Below, one piece after another: positions 34,691 through 43,323 of a DNA stretch of 64,000 bases. This stretch comes from Nitrospirales bacterium (GTDB taxonomy: Bacteria; Nitrospirota; Nitrospiria; Nitrospirales; UBA8639), in NCBI GenBank assembly GCA_021603905.1, contig BQIU01000008.1, positions 1-64,000 of the forward strand. Reading direction: 5' to 3'. Below the pieces are notes generated by a model that was not told the origin of the DNA, did not search any database, and saw only the letters and a list, made by a program, of their open reading frames with translations. The position numbers and the translations under genes are program-made. Each line of letters begins with the position of its first letter. Position 1 is the stretch's first letter.

Positions 34691-36766
34691 ATGAGTTCCC
34701 CCGCTCCCCATACACCGGTACGTGTGTTCATTTCCTATGCCTGGGAGGATGACACCTATCGTGACTGGGTGGCTCAGTTGGCTGCACAATTGCGTGAGGA
34801 TGGTGTTGATGCACGCCTTGACCGTTGGCATGTGCAAAGAGGGCAAACCATTCCTGAGTTCATGAACAGCGAGGTACGGCAGGCAGACAAGGTGCTTGTT
34901 CTATGTTCTCCGAAATACCAAGAAAAAGTGCATGCAATGGAGGATGGTGGGGGTTCAACCGGGTCGGGCTGGGAAAGCATGTTGCTAGGCAGCGCGATGT
35001 TCACACAAGATGCCCGTAACAAAGCAGTGACTGCACTTGCACGAGGTGAGTGGACGACTTCAGCGCCATCCTTCATGCAGGGCTTGCCGTACGAGGACCT
35101 GACGCGGTTGGACAACACCGATCTTCGCCAGGCCTATACGTTGTTGTTACGAAGATTGACCAACACAACCGAAGCTGCGCCGCCCATACGATCACGGGAC
35201 ATTCAAGCACCCGATTCAGTCGCACCACTGTTAGGTGGACAGAGTTCAGAGACTCTCGCCAAGGACAGAAGCAGACTCCCACCCATTGTCACTCTCCCGA
35301 CGCGCCATCGGATGCCTTACCGTTCTCTGGGCAGTCGCTTTGCCGGTCGGATCGAACCGCTGTGGAATCTTCACGATATACTTCACCATGGCAATACCGC
35401 TGTTGTCGAAGGTGTGGGAGTTGTGAGTGGGGCCGGGGGATTAGGAAAGACCCAATTGGCAACTGAATATGTGCATCGGTTCGGTAACTATTATCCCGGT
35501 GGTGTGTTCTGGACCGACGCAGATCAAGGTTTAGCCACGGTTGTACAACAGATTGCCGACAGTGCGCGCATTGACATCAATGGTGCGTTACCCCTTAAGC
35601 AACAATGCGGAGTACTCTGGCAGAGCTTGGGCCAAACGCATGCTTCCACTCTCATTGTGTTTGATAATTTTTCAGAAACAGAGCCGTTAGCGCCTTGGCT
35701 TCCTGTTGTCGTGAATCTGAAAGTTCTTGTGACAACGCGTCGCAGGGATCTAGCCCATAGCAAGGTCCCTCTCGCATTCTTAACACAAGAAGAAGGGCTC
35801 GAGCTGCTGAACAGCGGTGACCGTATGTTTGGCCCTGAGGCCATACCGCTGATTGAGTCACTGGGTGGCTTACCACTCGCACTTGAGCTTGCCTGTCACT
35901 TTCTCAATCGAAGGCCAGCACTAGGGGTCAAGGCCTTGTTAGAAGAAATGACCAAACTCGGGGAAATCGCTGCTCTGAATGTGTTTACTGAATCTTATAA
36001 GGATGAACTTCCGACAGGGCATGAAAAAGCGATCGGGGCCACGTTTCAATTGAGTTGGAACTTGGTAGCAGAAGCCGAGCAGAAATTGCTGCGGCTGATG
36101 GCGTGGTGGGCGCCATCACCGACACCGAGACGGTTATTCAAGCGGGTCATGAGTGATACGTCGGATTCTGCGTTAACGAACCCTGTCGATGATGGCATTT
36201 CTGCGTTGGAACGAGTCTCGCTCGTGGAACTCGATGAAGACTATGATCCACAGATCCACCGGCTGGTGAGAGGGTTTGTTCGTGCGCAAACTTATGAAGA
36301 CGATGAAGAAATGAAAACACAAGCTGTCCGGGCCGTGATGGCGGAACTTTTACGCGCTCGAGCTGAAACCGACATGGCCGCATTGACTGAACTTGAAAAG
36401 GTCTTACCCCATGGGCAAATCTTGTTAGATTCTGAGATTGCTGAGCCCGAACAGGCGATCGACATAGCGACTTCTATGAGTTCGCACGAACGAAAACGGG
36501 GCCGCTATCAGCTCGCCAAGGCGGTAGGGAAACATGCCTTGGAGCTGGCCAGCCACGCCTATGAACCCGGCCATCCCAGTATTGCGATCAGGCAATCCAA
36601 CCTGGCGATGGTGCTGAAAGACCTGGGCGAGTTAGAGGAGGCCAAGACGTTGCTCATTCACTCGTATGAAGCCTTCAAAAATCTGCTGGGGAAAGGCCAT
36701 TCAAAGACCTTGACGGTCAAGGGCAACCTAGAAGGGGTTGAGTTGGAGATACAAAACATGGGCTGA
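34691..36766 (+). CDS. SEFIR-NB-ARC-TPR STAND protein (candidate defence gene)
   Basis: A 691-residue protein in three parts. Residues 9-150 form a SEFIR/TIR-like domain (RVFISYAWEDD, GVDARLDRWHVQRGQTIPEFM, ADKVLVLCSPKY). Residues about 215-480 form an NB-ARC-type ATPase with Walker A GAGGLGKTQ (247-255), Walker B LIVFDNF and the GLPLALEL motif. After a winged-helix-like region, about two TPR units remain at about 590-680 (RYQLAKAVGKHALELA, SNLAMVLKDLGELEEAKTLL). The layout is that of bacterial STAND NTPases in which the repeats sense a target and the effector domain responds. The TPR part is short for the class. Neighbours suggest an accessory region. Confidence 0.85.
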   Translation: MSSPAPHTPVRVFISYAWEDDTYRDWVAQLAAQLREDGVDARLDRWHVQRGQTIPEFMNSEVRQADKVLVLCSPKYQEKVHAMEDGGGSTGSGWESMLLGSAMFTQDARNKAVTALARGEWTTSAPSFMQGLPYEDLTRLDNTDLRQAYTLLLRRLTNTTEAAPPIRSRDIQAPDSVAPLLGGQSSETLAKDRSRLPPIVTLPTRHRMPYRSLGSRFAGRIEPLWNLHDILHHGNTAVVEGVGVVSGAGGLGKTQLATEYVHRFGNYYPGGVFWTDADQGLATVVQQIADSARIDINGALPLKQQCGVLWQSLGQTHASTLIVFDNFSETEPLAPWLPVVVNLKVLVTTRRRDLAHSKVPLAFLTQEEGLELLNSGDRMFGPEAIPLIESLGGLPLALELACHFLNRRPALGVKALLEEMTKLGEIAALNVFTESYKDELPTGHEKAIGATFQLSWNLVAEAEQKLLRLMAWWAPSPTPRRLFKRVMSDTSDSALTNPVDDGISALERVSLVELDEDYDPQIHRLVRGFVRAQTYEDDEEMKTQAVRAVMAELLRARAETDMAALTELEKVLPHGQILLDSEIAEPEQAIDIATSMSSHERKRGRYQLAKAVGKHALELASHAYEPGHPSIAIRQSNLAMVLKDLGELEEAKTLLIHSYEAFKNLLGKGHSKTLTVKGNLEGVELEIQNMG

Positions 36767-37087
36767 CTGCAATAAGTCGAGTTTTTTCTTTCGAAATGAT
36801 AGGGGCAGCTATCAACATGACCGGGCTGATCGCTGGTCATCGTGTGGCGTATATCATTAAAAATTTGGATCATCGACTATTGAGTGGGAAAGTTTTATTG
36901 AGGTCCAAATGCAACAGAAAGCCAAGAGATCAAGACATTTGCCCAAGAGATTCGGGTTATAGAAAATTAAAGCTCAGACGTATGCTGTCTCACCTTTGCT
37001 TCACCGATTTTCTCCAAAATGCCAAATGAACAATGTTCTGTTGAGCTATGCCTACCCTACAATATTTATATTGCAGAATATGAGGTA
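36767..37087. other. intergenic region downstream of the STAND gene
   Basis: About 320 bases, AT-rich, with no supported gene, between the STAND gene and a decayed gene fragment. Confidence 0.4.
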
Positions 37088-37260
37088 TCAGGAAGAAGAC
37101 GTTGGAGTCGTGGTTGAAGTGTTCTGATCTGAATCTGACTTTCGAGTCTGTATAATCTCTTCGAGTGTCAGTAACGCATTCCGGTCGGAGTTGGGTTAAA
37201 AGTCTTTGGGGAAACTGGATTGCGTAGGTGAGGCACTGCGCTTGTGTCCCAATTCGGCTG
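37088..37260 (-). pseudogene. decayed copy of the 3' end of the radical SAM gene
   Basis: Reverse-strand translation ends LLTLEEIIQTRKSDSDQ... with TGA at 37088-37090, matching the intact gene's LLTLEEILRTRKPKDSK... at 38648-38760. Further upstream the copy has a 2-base deletion and a TAA. DNA similarity runs over about 170 bases and fades near 37260. Confidence 0.8.
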
Positions 37261-37483
37261 GGACTGTCAGCCTTTGCTCAGGAGGAGTACGAATGATGAT
37301 TTTCCAATTCCATGCAGCGTTCTATTCAGACTTTCTCCGAAAATACAGTATCTCTATAAGAAAAGTGTGACAAAGATGGCGATATTCAATAAACACAAAG
37401 GGTTTTGATTCGTGGCATGCTGCAAGCCTGAGTTCAGATTAGTCTCAAAATATGACGGAGTTTGATATGTTGTGACACGACGA

Positions 37484-37774
37484 TCATTCAAAACGGCGGA
37501 TTGGTTGTGGTGGCGGTGGATATTGGCCAAGTTTTAAATGCCAATAGGCCCAAGAACGTGGATCGAAAATCCCAGGTGGAGCCTTGGCAAGGACTTCGCG
37601 TAAGTCATCATCGGACAGATACTGTTTGATCACTTTCATATCCTCATGCGTTCCATATGTCATTGCATAGGTGACAAACCGGATTGGATCAGTTAATGCT
37701 TCTTCCGGTTTCTCAAACCAGATGACTCGTTCTGCAACCTTTACTAATTCATCGGTCAGAGAAAGTGCTTTCAT
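37484..37774 (-). CDS. small partner of the AbiEii-like nucleotidyltransferase
   Basis: A 96-residue, mostly helical protein (MKALSLTDELVKVAERVIW, HEDMKVIKQYLSDDDLREVLAKAPPGIFDPRSWAYWHLKLG) with a proline-rich end. It overlaps the end of the nucleotidyltransferase gene by four bases (ATGA), so translation is coupled. The sequence does not look like the winged-helix AbiEi antitoxin; I infer a partner or antitoxin role from position only. Confidence 0.65.
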   Translation of the reverse strand: MKALSLTDELVKVAERVIWFEKPEEALTDPIRFVTYAMTYGTHEDMKVIKQYLSDDDLREVLAKAPPGIFDPRSWAYWHLKLGQYPPPPQPIRRFE

Positions 37775-38442
37775 CGTTTGTGCCTCTGGTCTTGACTGCG
37801 GTCAAGCTGGGGCAACCGATCCAGATCAACTGTGCGCACCGCATGCAGTAACCGTTCTTTGTGGTGAATCGGAACAGTTTGCAAATTTCCATCTTCATAA
37901 TAGGACAGGGCTTTTAATGTCAGTTGTGGGTTAAAGGACGGGCCGTATATCAACTTGGCGGCGGTCAGCGCTGTTGGCAAATCCGTCGCGTCCTTCTCAA
38001 TCATTGTAGACAAATCAATATAATCTTTTGCTTCTGCCCGTTGCTGCACTACGGCTGCCTTCATTCCGGCCAAATCAAGTAAAGAGGCAATTTTCACTCC
38101 ATTATCTTGAGCGATAAGAGGATCATTGATTGGTGAAAGGTTTGGGACGCCGAAAAACGAGAGCTGTACCAGACCACCACGCTCAACAAGACATGTGAGA
38201 GTATTTTGGGCTTGTCGTATAATTTCTGCGTCTTGTAAGAATGGTATGGTTGATGTGAGGTCTTGCGGTTGGACTTCTTGGAAGGCAAAGAAATCAAAGT
38301 CTATGGAAGGACGATGTCCGATTTGTAAGGCAATGGCGGTTCCACCATAGAGGGTAAATGAGCCTGGTAGATTAACCAGGTCATCCCACAACCGGCGTTG
38401 GGGGGATGGGAGAATGTCAAGGTACAGGCCGTGTGTTGCCAT
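37771..38442 (-). CDS. AbiEii/AbiGii-type nucleotidyltransferase (toxin-like)
   Basis: ATG 38442 is chosen because AGAGGA lies before it; the frame stays open to 38574, but those residues look non-coding. The 223-residue protein has the minimal nucleotidyltransferase core: YGGTAIALQIGHRPSIDFDFF gives GG at 33-34, then R44, S46, D48 and D50. KIASLLDLAGMKAAVVQQRAEAKDYIDL is the conserved helical segment of the AbiEii family. AbiEii toxins transfer nucleotides to RNA targets such as tRNA and cause abortive infection. The gene is coupled to a small downstream partner rather than an upstream AbiEi. Confidence 0.82.
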   Translation of the reverse strand: MATHGLYLDILPSPQRRLWDDLVNLPGSFTLYGGTAIALQIGHRPSIDFDFFAFQEVQPQDLTSTIPFLQDAEIIRQAQNTLTCLVERGGLVQLSFFGVPNLSPINDPLIAQDNGVKIASLLDLAGMKAAVVQQRAEAKDYIDLSTMIEKDATDLPTALTAAKLIYGPSFNPQLTLKALSYYEDGNLQTVPIHHKERLLHAVRTVDLDRLPQLDRSQDQRHKR

Positions 38443-38647
38443 AGTTCTGAAGTCCTCTTGTATATGTCGTTTAAACCATATAACAAGGCTGACGTGAAGG
38501 CCAATTTTTATTATGCTCCATATTTTAACAAAAAATATCAGGTCATACCCTATTCCGTTACGCCGAATATTCACATAACTTCATCCATTTAACTTCATAC
38601 ATCGATCTGCAGAATTTGGAGTAAGAAAACTGTCGTTGTATGAGATA

Positions 38648-40282
38648 TTAGGAGGAAGGCGTCGGTGTTGGAGATGGCGTAGACTGTTTGGAATCTTTCG
38701 GCTTCCGAGTCCGCAGAATTTCTTCGAGCGTCAGCAATGCATCTCGGCCGGAATTGGTTTCCATGCCTTTGGAAAGACTGGAGTCGGCGTAGGTGTGGCC
38801 GTGCTGTTGTGTGGCGCTTTGTTGACTGAGGCTGCCGGACCATTCTCGCGGGTCGCGCGAGCCGTGTTTACGATTCCAGGCTGAGAGACAGGCTTTGGCG
38901 ATGAGTTTATTGAGAGGGGCTGGATTGTAGAGGAGTTTTTTGATGTTCCACGGTGTGAGGCTGAGTGGATTGTAACCCGCGGAAAGATAGCCGTCAGAGA
39001 GTAATCGTTCTTCCAAATCGGTGTTGGGTTGCACGCCTAAGAAAAACATAAGCGGAAAGACGCGGTCTTCTCCAAGTATCGAGGCGACGGTTTTATACGA
39101 TTCAATGCTCTGCAGAAGTGTTTCTTCGGTTTCTTCTGGTGAATTCAGTGAATAGTTTAAAATGACTCTTCCGTTAAACCCTGCCTCTTGAAGATACCGG
39201 CACCCATCATAGAGATGTTCTAACTTGAAGCCCATGTGCAAGCTGTTCAGCACTTTTTGAGAGCCTGCCGTAATCGCGACTTCCAAGTCGCCAACGCCTG
39301 ATTTCACCATGAGTTTTGCGAGATCGGCATTAATGAGTGAAGTTCTCACATACCCGGACCATTCGATCTCTAATTTTTGATCAATAATCCGCTCCAGAAT
39401 TTCCGTACACTGGGGATAGGCATCTTTTCCGGTGATGAATTGCGCATCGGTGAACCAAAACCGACGGGCACCCCATTGGTGGTAGTACTGCGCAATATCC
39501 TTCACGACATTTTCTGCCGGCCGGTAACGCACACGTTTACCTTCGATGTAAGGGTAAAGACAAAAGGCGCAATCGTAAGGGCAACCCCGTTTACTCTGCA
39601 CGCCAATCGATTCGCCAATGTATTCTTGATATTGCGGAAAGATCGTCGTGAGATACGGAATATCGACAGTCAGGGAATCGAGCAGCGCCGGCGTATTCTT
39701 CGTGCCTTTTGTCACTGTGCCGTTTTCTTTGACGATAAACCGTTCTTCGCTTAATGATTCCCCATTCAGCACCTTGAGGATGGCATCTTCTCCTTCGCCG
39801 AGTATGCCAATGATCCCTTCCGGTAGTTTTCCGATGAGCTGATCGGCAAACGCGGTAAACGCTCCGCCGCCAATCATCATTCGGAGTGAAGGGAATTTTT
39901 TGTGGATGAGCCACGGATAGGACAGGTTGCTCCGAATATCCATGTAATAGCGATAGAGGTTGTGCAGTCCTTGAAATGAGGCGAGGACTCGCTTGAAAGG
40001 ATTACTGGAGTAGTAAAAGTTAAACGCATGTTCGAGCGAGGCGTCACCTTCATGTGGAGAAAAAATTTGAATATCGCGCCAGGAGAAGCAGACGAGTTCT
40101 GGTTGAAACGAGGTGGTGATATCCTGCAATGCTTGTTGTCGTTCATTCAAGGGATACAAAGACAAGTCAAGAATACGCTGCCGTACCTCGGGTCGTCGGC
40201 GGTGGATAAAGTCTGCAAGATAGGTAATCCCTGTTGGATAGACTTTTTTACAGGGGAGAAAAACGTAAAGTATTGAATTCAT
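38648..40282 (-). CDS. B12-binding-domain-type radical SAM protein
   Basis: A 544-residue enzyme. The N-terminal about 170 residues form a Rossmann-like domain of the B12-binding kind (YVFLPCKKVYPTGITYLADFI, MMIGGGAFTAFADQL, GIIGILGEGEDAIL), although no classic DxHxxG motif is visible. The radical SAM core holds C234-x3-C238-x2-C241 (CPYDCAFC) and runs to about 440. The C-terminal about 70 residues are low-complexity. The substrate is unknown. ubiE lies 6 bases upstream on the same strand. A decayed copy of the gene's end is found at 37088-37260. Confidence 0.85.
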   Translation of the reverse strand: MNSILYVFLPCKKVYPTGITYLADFIHRRRPEVRQRILDLSLYPLNERQQALQDITTSFQPELVCFSWRDIQIFSPHEGDASLEHAFNFYYSSNPFKRVLASFQGLHNLYRYYMDIRSNLSYPWLIHKKFPSLRMMIGGGAFTAFADQLIGKLPEGIIGILGEGEDAILKVLNGESLSEERFIVKENGTVTKGTKNTPALLDSLTVDIPYLTTIFPQYQEYIGESIGVQSKRGCPYDCAFCLYPYIEGKRVRYRPAENVVKDIAQYYHQWGARRFWFTDAQFITGKDAYPQCTEILERIIDQKLEIEWSGYVRTSLINADLAKLMVKSGVGDLEVAITAGSQKVLNSLHMGFKLEHLYDGCRYLQEAGFNGRVILNYSLNSPEETEETLLQSIESYKTVASILGEDRVFPLMFFLGVQPNTDLEERLLSDGYLSAGYNPLSLTPWNIKKLLYNPAPLNKLIAKACLSAWNRKHGSRDPREWSGSLSQQSATQQHGHTYADSSLSKGMETNSGRDALLTLEEILRTRKPKDSKQSTPSPTPTPSS

Positions 40283-40288
40283 AAAAGG

Positions 40289-41056
40289 TTATTTGACCGC
40301 AATGTGAATGGCTACAATGCCGCCGCTGAGGTTTTTGTAGTCAACGCGTTGGAAACCGGCCTTCAGTAGCAGCTCACGGAGTCGTTCTTGGTCGGGAAAT
40401 GTCCGAATTGAGGCCGGGAGATACTCATAGACCCCCGTCCCATCTCGAGCGACGACGGTTCCAACCCACGGCAGTAGTCGAAAGGAATACCAATCATACA
40501 GTTTGCGCAGGACCGAGGTGGTTGGCTGGGAAAATTCTAGGCACACAAATTGTCCGCCGGGCTTGAGGACTCGTCGAATTTCAGTAAACGCTTGTGAGCG
40601 ATTTCCCACATTTCGAATGCAAAATCCTGCTGTGACGGTGTCGAAGCTTTTGTCCTGAAAGGTCAGGTGCTCCGCGTTCATTTGAAAACAGGAAATGCGG
40701 TTGGATAATCCCTTGTTTTTGACCTTATCAAGGCCGACTCGAAGCATGGCTTCGTTGAGATCGGCGGCCACGACCTGTCCGGTCTGTCCCAGCTGTTGAT
40801 CCAAGAGTATGGCTAAATCTCCCGTTCCTGCCCCGAGATCCAAGGCTCGACCACCACTGACCGCCGAAATGCACTGCATGGCTCGTTTTTTCCAGTGATG
40901 ATGTAGGCCAAAGCTCAGAAGCGAATTATTGAGATCATAAAAACCGGCAATAGCCGTAAACATGCGTTGAACGGCTTGCTCGCGGGCTTGTCCCGTCCAG
41001 GTCGAGACCGATTGTGCGGTATCTGGCTTAGGGGGTTGTTCGAGAGTCGGGACCAT
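40289..41056 (-). CDS. ubiE: demethylmenaquinone/ubiquinone C-methyltransferase
   Basis: A 255-residue class I methyltransferase with the UbiE/MenG signatures: RMFTAIAGFYDLNNSLLSFGLHHHWKK at the N-terminus, SAM motif I LDLGAGTGD at 72-80, and CIRNVGNRSQAFTEIRRVLKPGG, which is diagnostic. It adds the ring methyl group in the last steps of respiratory quinone synthesis, at the inner membrane. The stop codon is 6 bases from the radical SAM start, so the two form an operon. Confidence 0.95.
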   Translation of the reverse strand: MVPTLEQPPKPDTAQSVSTWTGQAREQAVQRMFTAIAGFYDLNNSLLSFGLHHHWKKRAMQCISAVSGGRALDLGAGTGDLAILLDQQLGQTGQVVAADLNEAMLRVGLDKVKNKGLSNRISCFQMNAEHLTFQDKSFDTVTAGFCIRNVGNRSQAFTEIRRVLKPGGQFVCLEFSQPTTSVLRKLYDWYSFRLLPWVGTVVARDGTGVYEYLPASIRTFPDQERLRELLLKAGFQRVDYKNLSGGIVAIHIAVK

Positions 41057-41317
41057 CTAGAGGAGGTAGCACTCGCTTTCAAGGTTTGTCAAGGCGGATT
41101 GGGGAAGACTGGAACGCGTCGCTCGTGCCTGTGCGCTGTAGCGCTTTCAGCCGTCGTAGCCACTTCGGCGAAGTAGGCCCGGCGCGCAAGCGGGAATCGT
41201 ATCTCGAATTTCGTAAAAGCCTGATATGTCGGGCATTATTCGTTGAATATTTTGGTACGTGAAGTGCTTCTTATCCATTGGAATTGGAAAATCAAGAAAT
41301 AACCGAGCGTTATGACA
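41057..41317. other. intergenic region with a short palindrome
   Basis: About 260 bases; the middle is richer in G and C than its surroundings and holds the palindrome ACTTCGGCGAAGT (about 41160-41172). No gene seen. Confidence 0.4.
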
Positions 41318-42172
41318 TCAAGGTTTATGCCAGACGCTGACGATAGGCATCTCAGCCCGTGGTAACAGTGGTGGAATCGGTAGGGGGTGACTCTGTAATT
41401 GTAGTCCACTTCGTTGTGCAAAGTCGCAGGCCCACTTTGCCTCGTCTTCTCCATGGTTCATCATCAGAACAAACCCTTCCTTTCTGAGGCTTTGCGTCAT
41501 CCGTTCAAACAAGCGTTCAGGTTGAAAGACTTTGAGTGGCAATCTCCAGGCGACCAATGGCTCAGGTATGACAAATGGATAAAAACAGGTAATCCCATCA
41601 GCTGAGCCTGTGTAATCACAGAAGTCCATGACCGTATAGGAGGTATTGGTGAAGGGACGGATATAACATTGCGCATAGTCAAACCGACTATAGAAATTTG
41701 TATAGATCCGGTACCCCTCGAGTTCAATCCCCTGAAGTTGCCGGGGTTGAAAAAAGGCATGGAGGGCGGGGGCATAGTAAAAATTTAGTGACCCTACATC
41801 CACCATTTCTTTATGAAGGTCAGGATTCCAACAGAATTTCTCCTTGGTTTGATCGAGCAAGTCGAGATACTCATAATTTTCTAATGACGTCGAAACATGG
41901 AATTGGTTTTCGAATTGAATTCCGTATTTCATTTGAAGCGCCTCGATTCGACGTCGTTGCTGGGTTGTCAGTGATTTAGGCAGGGTACAGGCAGGCTGTT
42001 CGTGATAATGACGGCGAACCCACTTCAATCCTCGAGACACTTCATACCAACAACGGTAATACGTTGAACGAAGACGCAAGAGTGGTGATATGTAGGGAGA
42101 TGCTGTTGCAGGAGAGGGGGGCATCACGCCTATAGCCGTTTCTAATAACTTCCGATGTTTGAGGCTTAGCAT
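41318..42172 (-). CDS. methyltransferase-like protein with a repeat-derived N-terminus
   Basis: A 284-residue protein. MVDVGSLNFYYAPALHAFFQPRQLQGIELEG looks like a modified SAM motif I and II of a class I methyltransferase-like fold, and VLMMNHGEDEAKW fits a late strand. No specific family is recognised. The first 14 codons from ATG 42172 lie inside the 93-bp element 42131-42223, and a second in-frame ATG at 42122-42124 sits just outside it. The gene may therefore have started at 42124, or the element gave it a new start. Neither ATG has a good ribosome-binding site. Confidence 0.55.
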   Translation of the reverse strand: MLSLKHRKLLETAIGVMPPSPATASPYISPLLRLRSTYYRCWYEVSRGLKWVRRHYHEQPACTLPKSLTTQQRRRIEALQMKYGIQFENQFHVSTSLENYEYLDLLDQTKEKFCWNPDLHKEMVDVGSLNFYYAPALHAFFQPRQLQGIELEGYRIYTNFYSRFDYAQCYIRPFTNTSYTVMDFCDYTGSADGITCFYPFVIPEPLVAWRLPLKVFQPERLFERMTQSLRKEGFVLMMNHGEDEAKWACDFAQRSGLQLQSHPLPIPPLLPRAEMPIVSVWHKP

Positions 42173-42223
42173 TGCGCTGCGGCGTCTTAATAATTCAACT
42201 GGCCATTATCTGGATTCGCTATA
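42131..42223. repeat. 93-bp TATAGC...GCTATA miniature element
   Basis: TATAGCCGTTTCTAATAA at the left and TGGATTCGCTATA at the right. It is about 85 percent identical by eye to the reverse complement of 50125-50218. Non-coding and MITE-like. Confidence 0.8.
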
Positions 42224-42428
42224 GCTACGCACTTGTGTGGCCACAGAGTTTGGAAATTCAACAAGTTTCTGAGAAGGTGGGTTTTGTTCATCTCTATAGA
42301 ATATGTCGGTTAAAGAAAAAATTTCCTAAGCCGGACAATATTCAAGGAGGTTTGGGGAATGTAGAAGATCGTGCTGTCCTGGCACGCCAATCAAATTACT
42401 TTTCAGATGAACAATGGCGGTAATTTTG

Positions 42429-42992
42429 TCAGATATGAAGAATAGTGATTTTTCTGGTGTGCCAAATGATAGCGGCAACAGCTCCAGTGAGTGTAAGGAA
42501 CGTCATGCTGAGCCACAATATCGAGCTCACGATGTTTGTTTCCTCTGTTTTGGCAACAGGCTCATCTTTCTGGTGGACCACTAAATGATTGTTATTCAAG
42601 AGCGCTGCCGACTGGGGCACTTCAGGGTGAGGGAGTAATCGAAATGAAAAGAGCGGATGATCTTGGGCGTTGAGTGCTTGCGGAATTGCTGTGTAGAGGC
42701 GGCCGAGCGGAGTAAATTTAATTTCATACGTTAATGAATACAAAAGTGTGCTGAAAAATCTTGAGGCTTCGTTGAGAGAGAATGGTTCGGGCTCAAACCT
42801 GTTTGAAGGCTCTAGAGGTAAGGATTCTGCGGAGAGGGTGATTACTGAAAGGTTCTGCTGAGCGGAAGAAGTTTCTTGAGAATTGTCCTGTTTAATATTT
42901 GCTGGTTCGGTTCGTATTGGTACAGCAGCAGCTGACACGACGTAGAGTAGAATTGCTGCTACCGTGATGAAAAAGATTTTGTGGATACTCAT
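42429..42992 (-). CDS. membrane-anchored exported protein of unknown function
   Basis: A 187-residue protein. The N-terminus (IFFITVAAILLYVVSAAAVP) is a signal peptide or anchor, and a C-terminal helix (SSILWLSMTFLTLTGAVAAIIW) with a short basic tail gives a second membrane span. The middle about 110 residues are polar and rich in S, E, P and L and would lie in the periplasm. No family recognised. Confidence 0.6.
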   Translation of the reverse strand: MSIHKIFFITVAAILLYVVSAAAVPIRTEPANIKQDNSQETSSAQQNLSVITLSAESLPLEPSNRFEPEPFSLNEASRFFSTLLYSLTYEIKFTPLGRLYTAIPQALNAQDHPLFSFRLLPHPEVPQSAALLNNNHLVVHQKDEPVAKTEETNIVSSILWLSMTFLTLTGAVAAIIWHTRKITILHI

Positions 42993-43128
42993 CGAAACAG
43001 AAAAGCCTGGAGGGCTTTACATCAATCTATGGGTCATGCAGAAACCTTGGGGGTAGGGCGAGTATGATCGTTCCATATTCACAATGAAAAAATCAAGGGC
43101 TGGCACAGAAGCTTGAGATTTTCTATGC

Positions 43129-43299
43129 GGCAGGGTGTACAGAAAATATTGCAAACTCAGGCCTTCTCAGGTCAATCGACTGCTCGAACATTTCGTGGCA
43201 GGTACAACCGCTCGTATGGCCGCTGAGTTAGTGGGCATTCATCGCCATATTGCCCGTGTCTTCTATCAGCGCCTGCGGCAAATCTTCGAGTCGGAATGA
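43129..43299 (+). pseudogene. fragment of an IS1595-type transposase
   Basis: From about 43129 the plus strand reads ...YRKYCKLRPSQVNRLLEHFVAGTTARMAAELVGIHRHIARVFYQRLRQI and ends at TGA 43297-43299. This is the N-terminal helix-turn-helix region of IS1595/ISXO2-family transposases. The DDE catalytic part is absent, and no inverted repeats were found. Confidence 0.7.
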
Positions 43300-43323
43300 G
43301 CCTTCCCACGTCTATGAGTGCAG

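Noticed and set aside
41155-41180. Palindrome ACTTCGGCGAAGT as a repeat family or terminator
   Set aside because: Seen once only in the window and without a T-run; too little to support a call.
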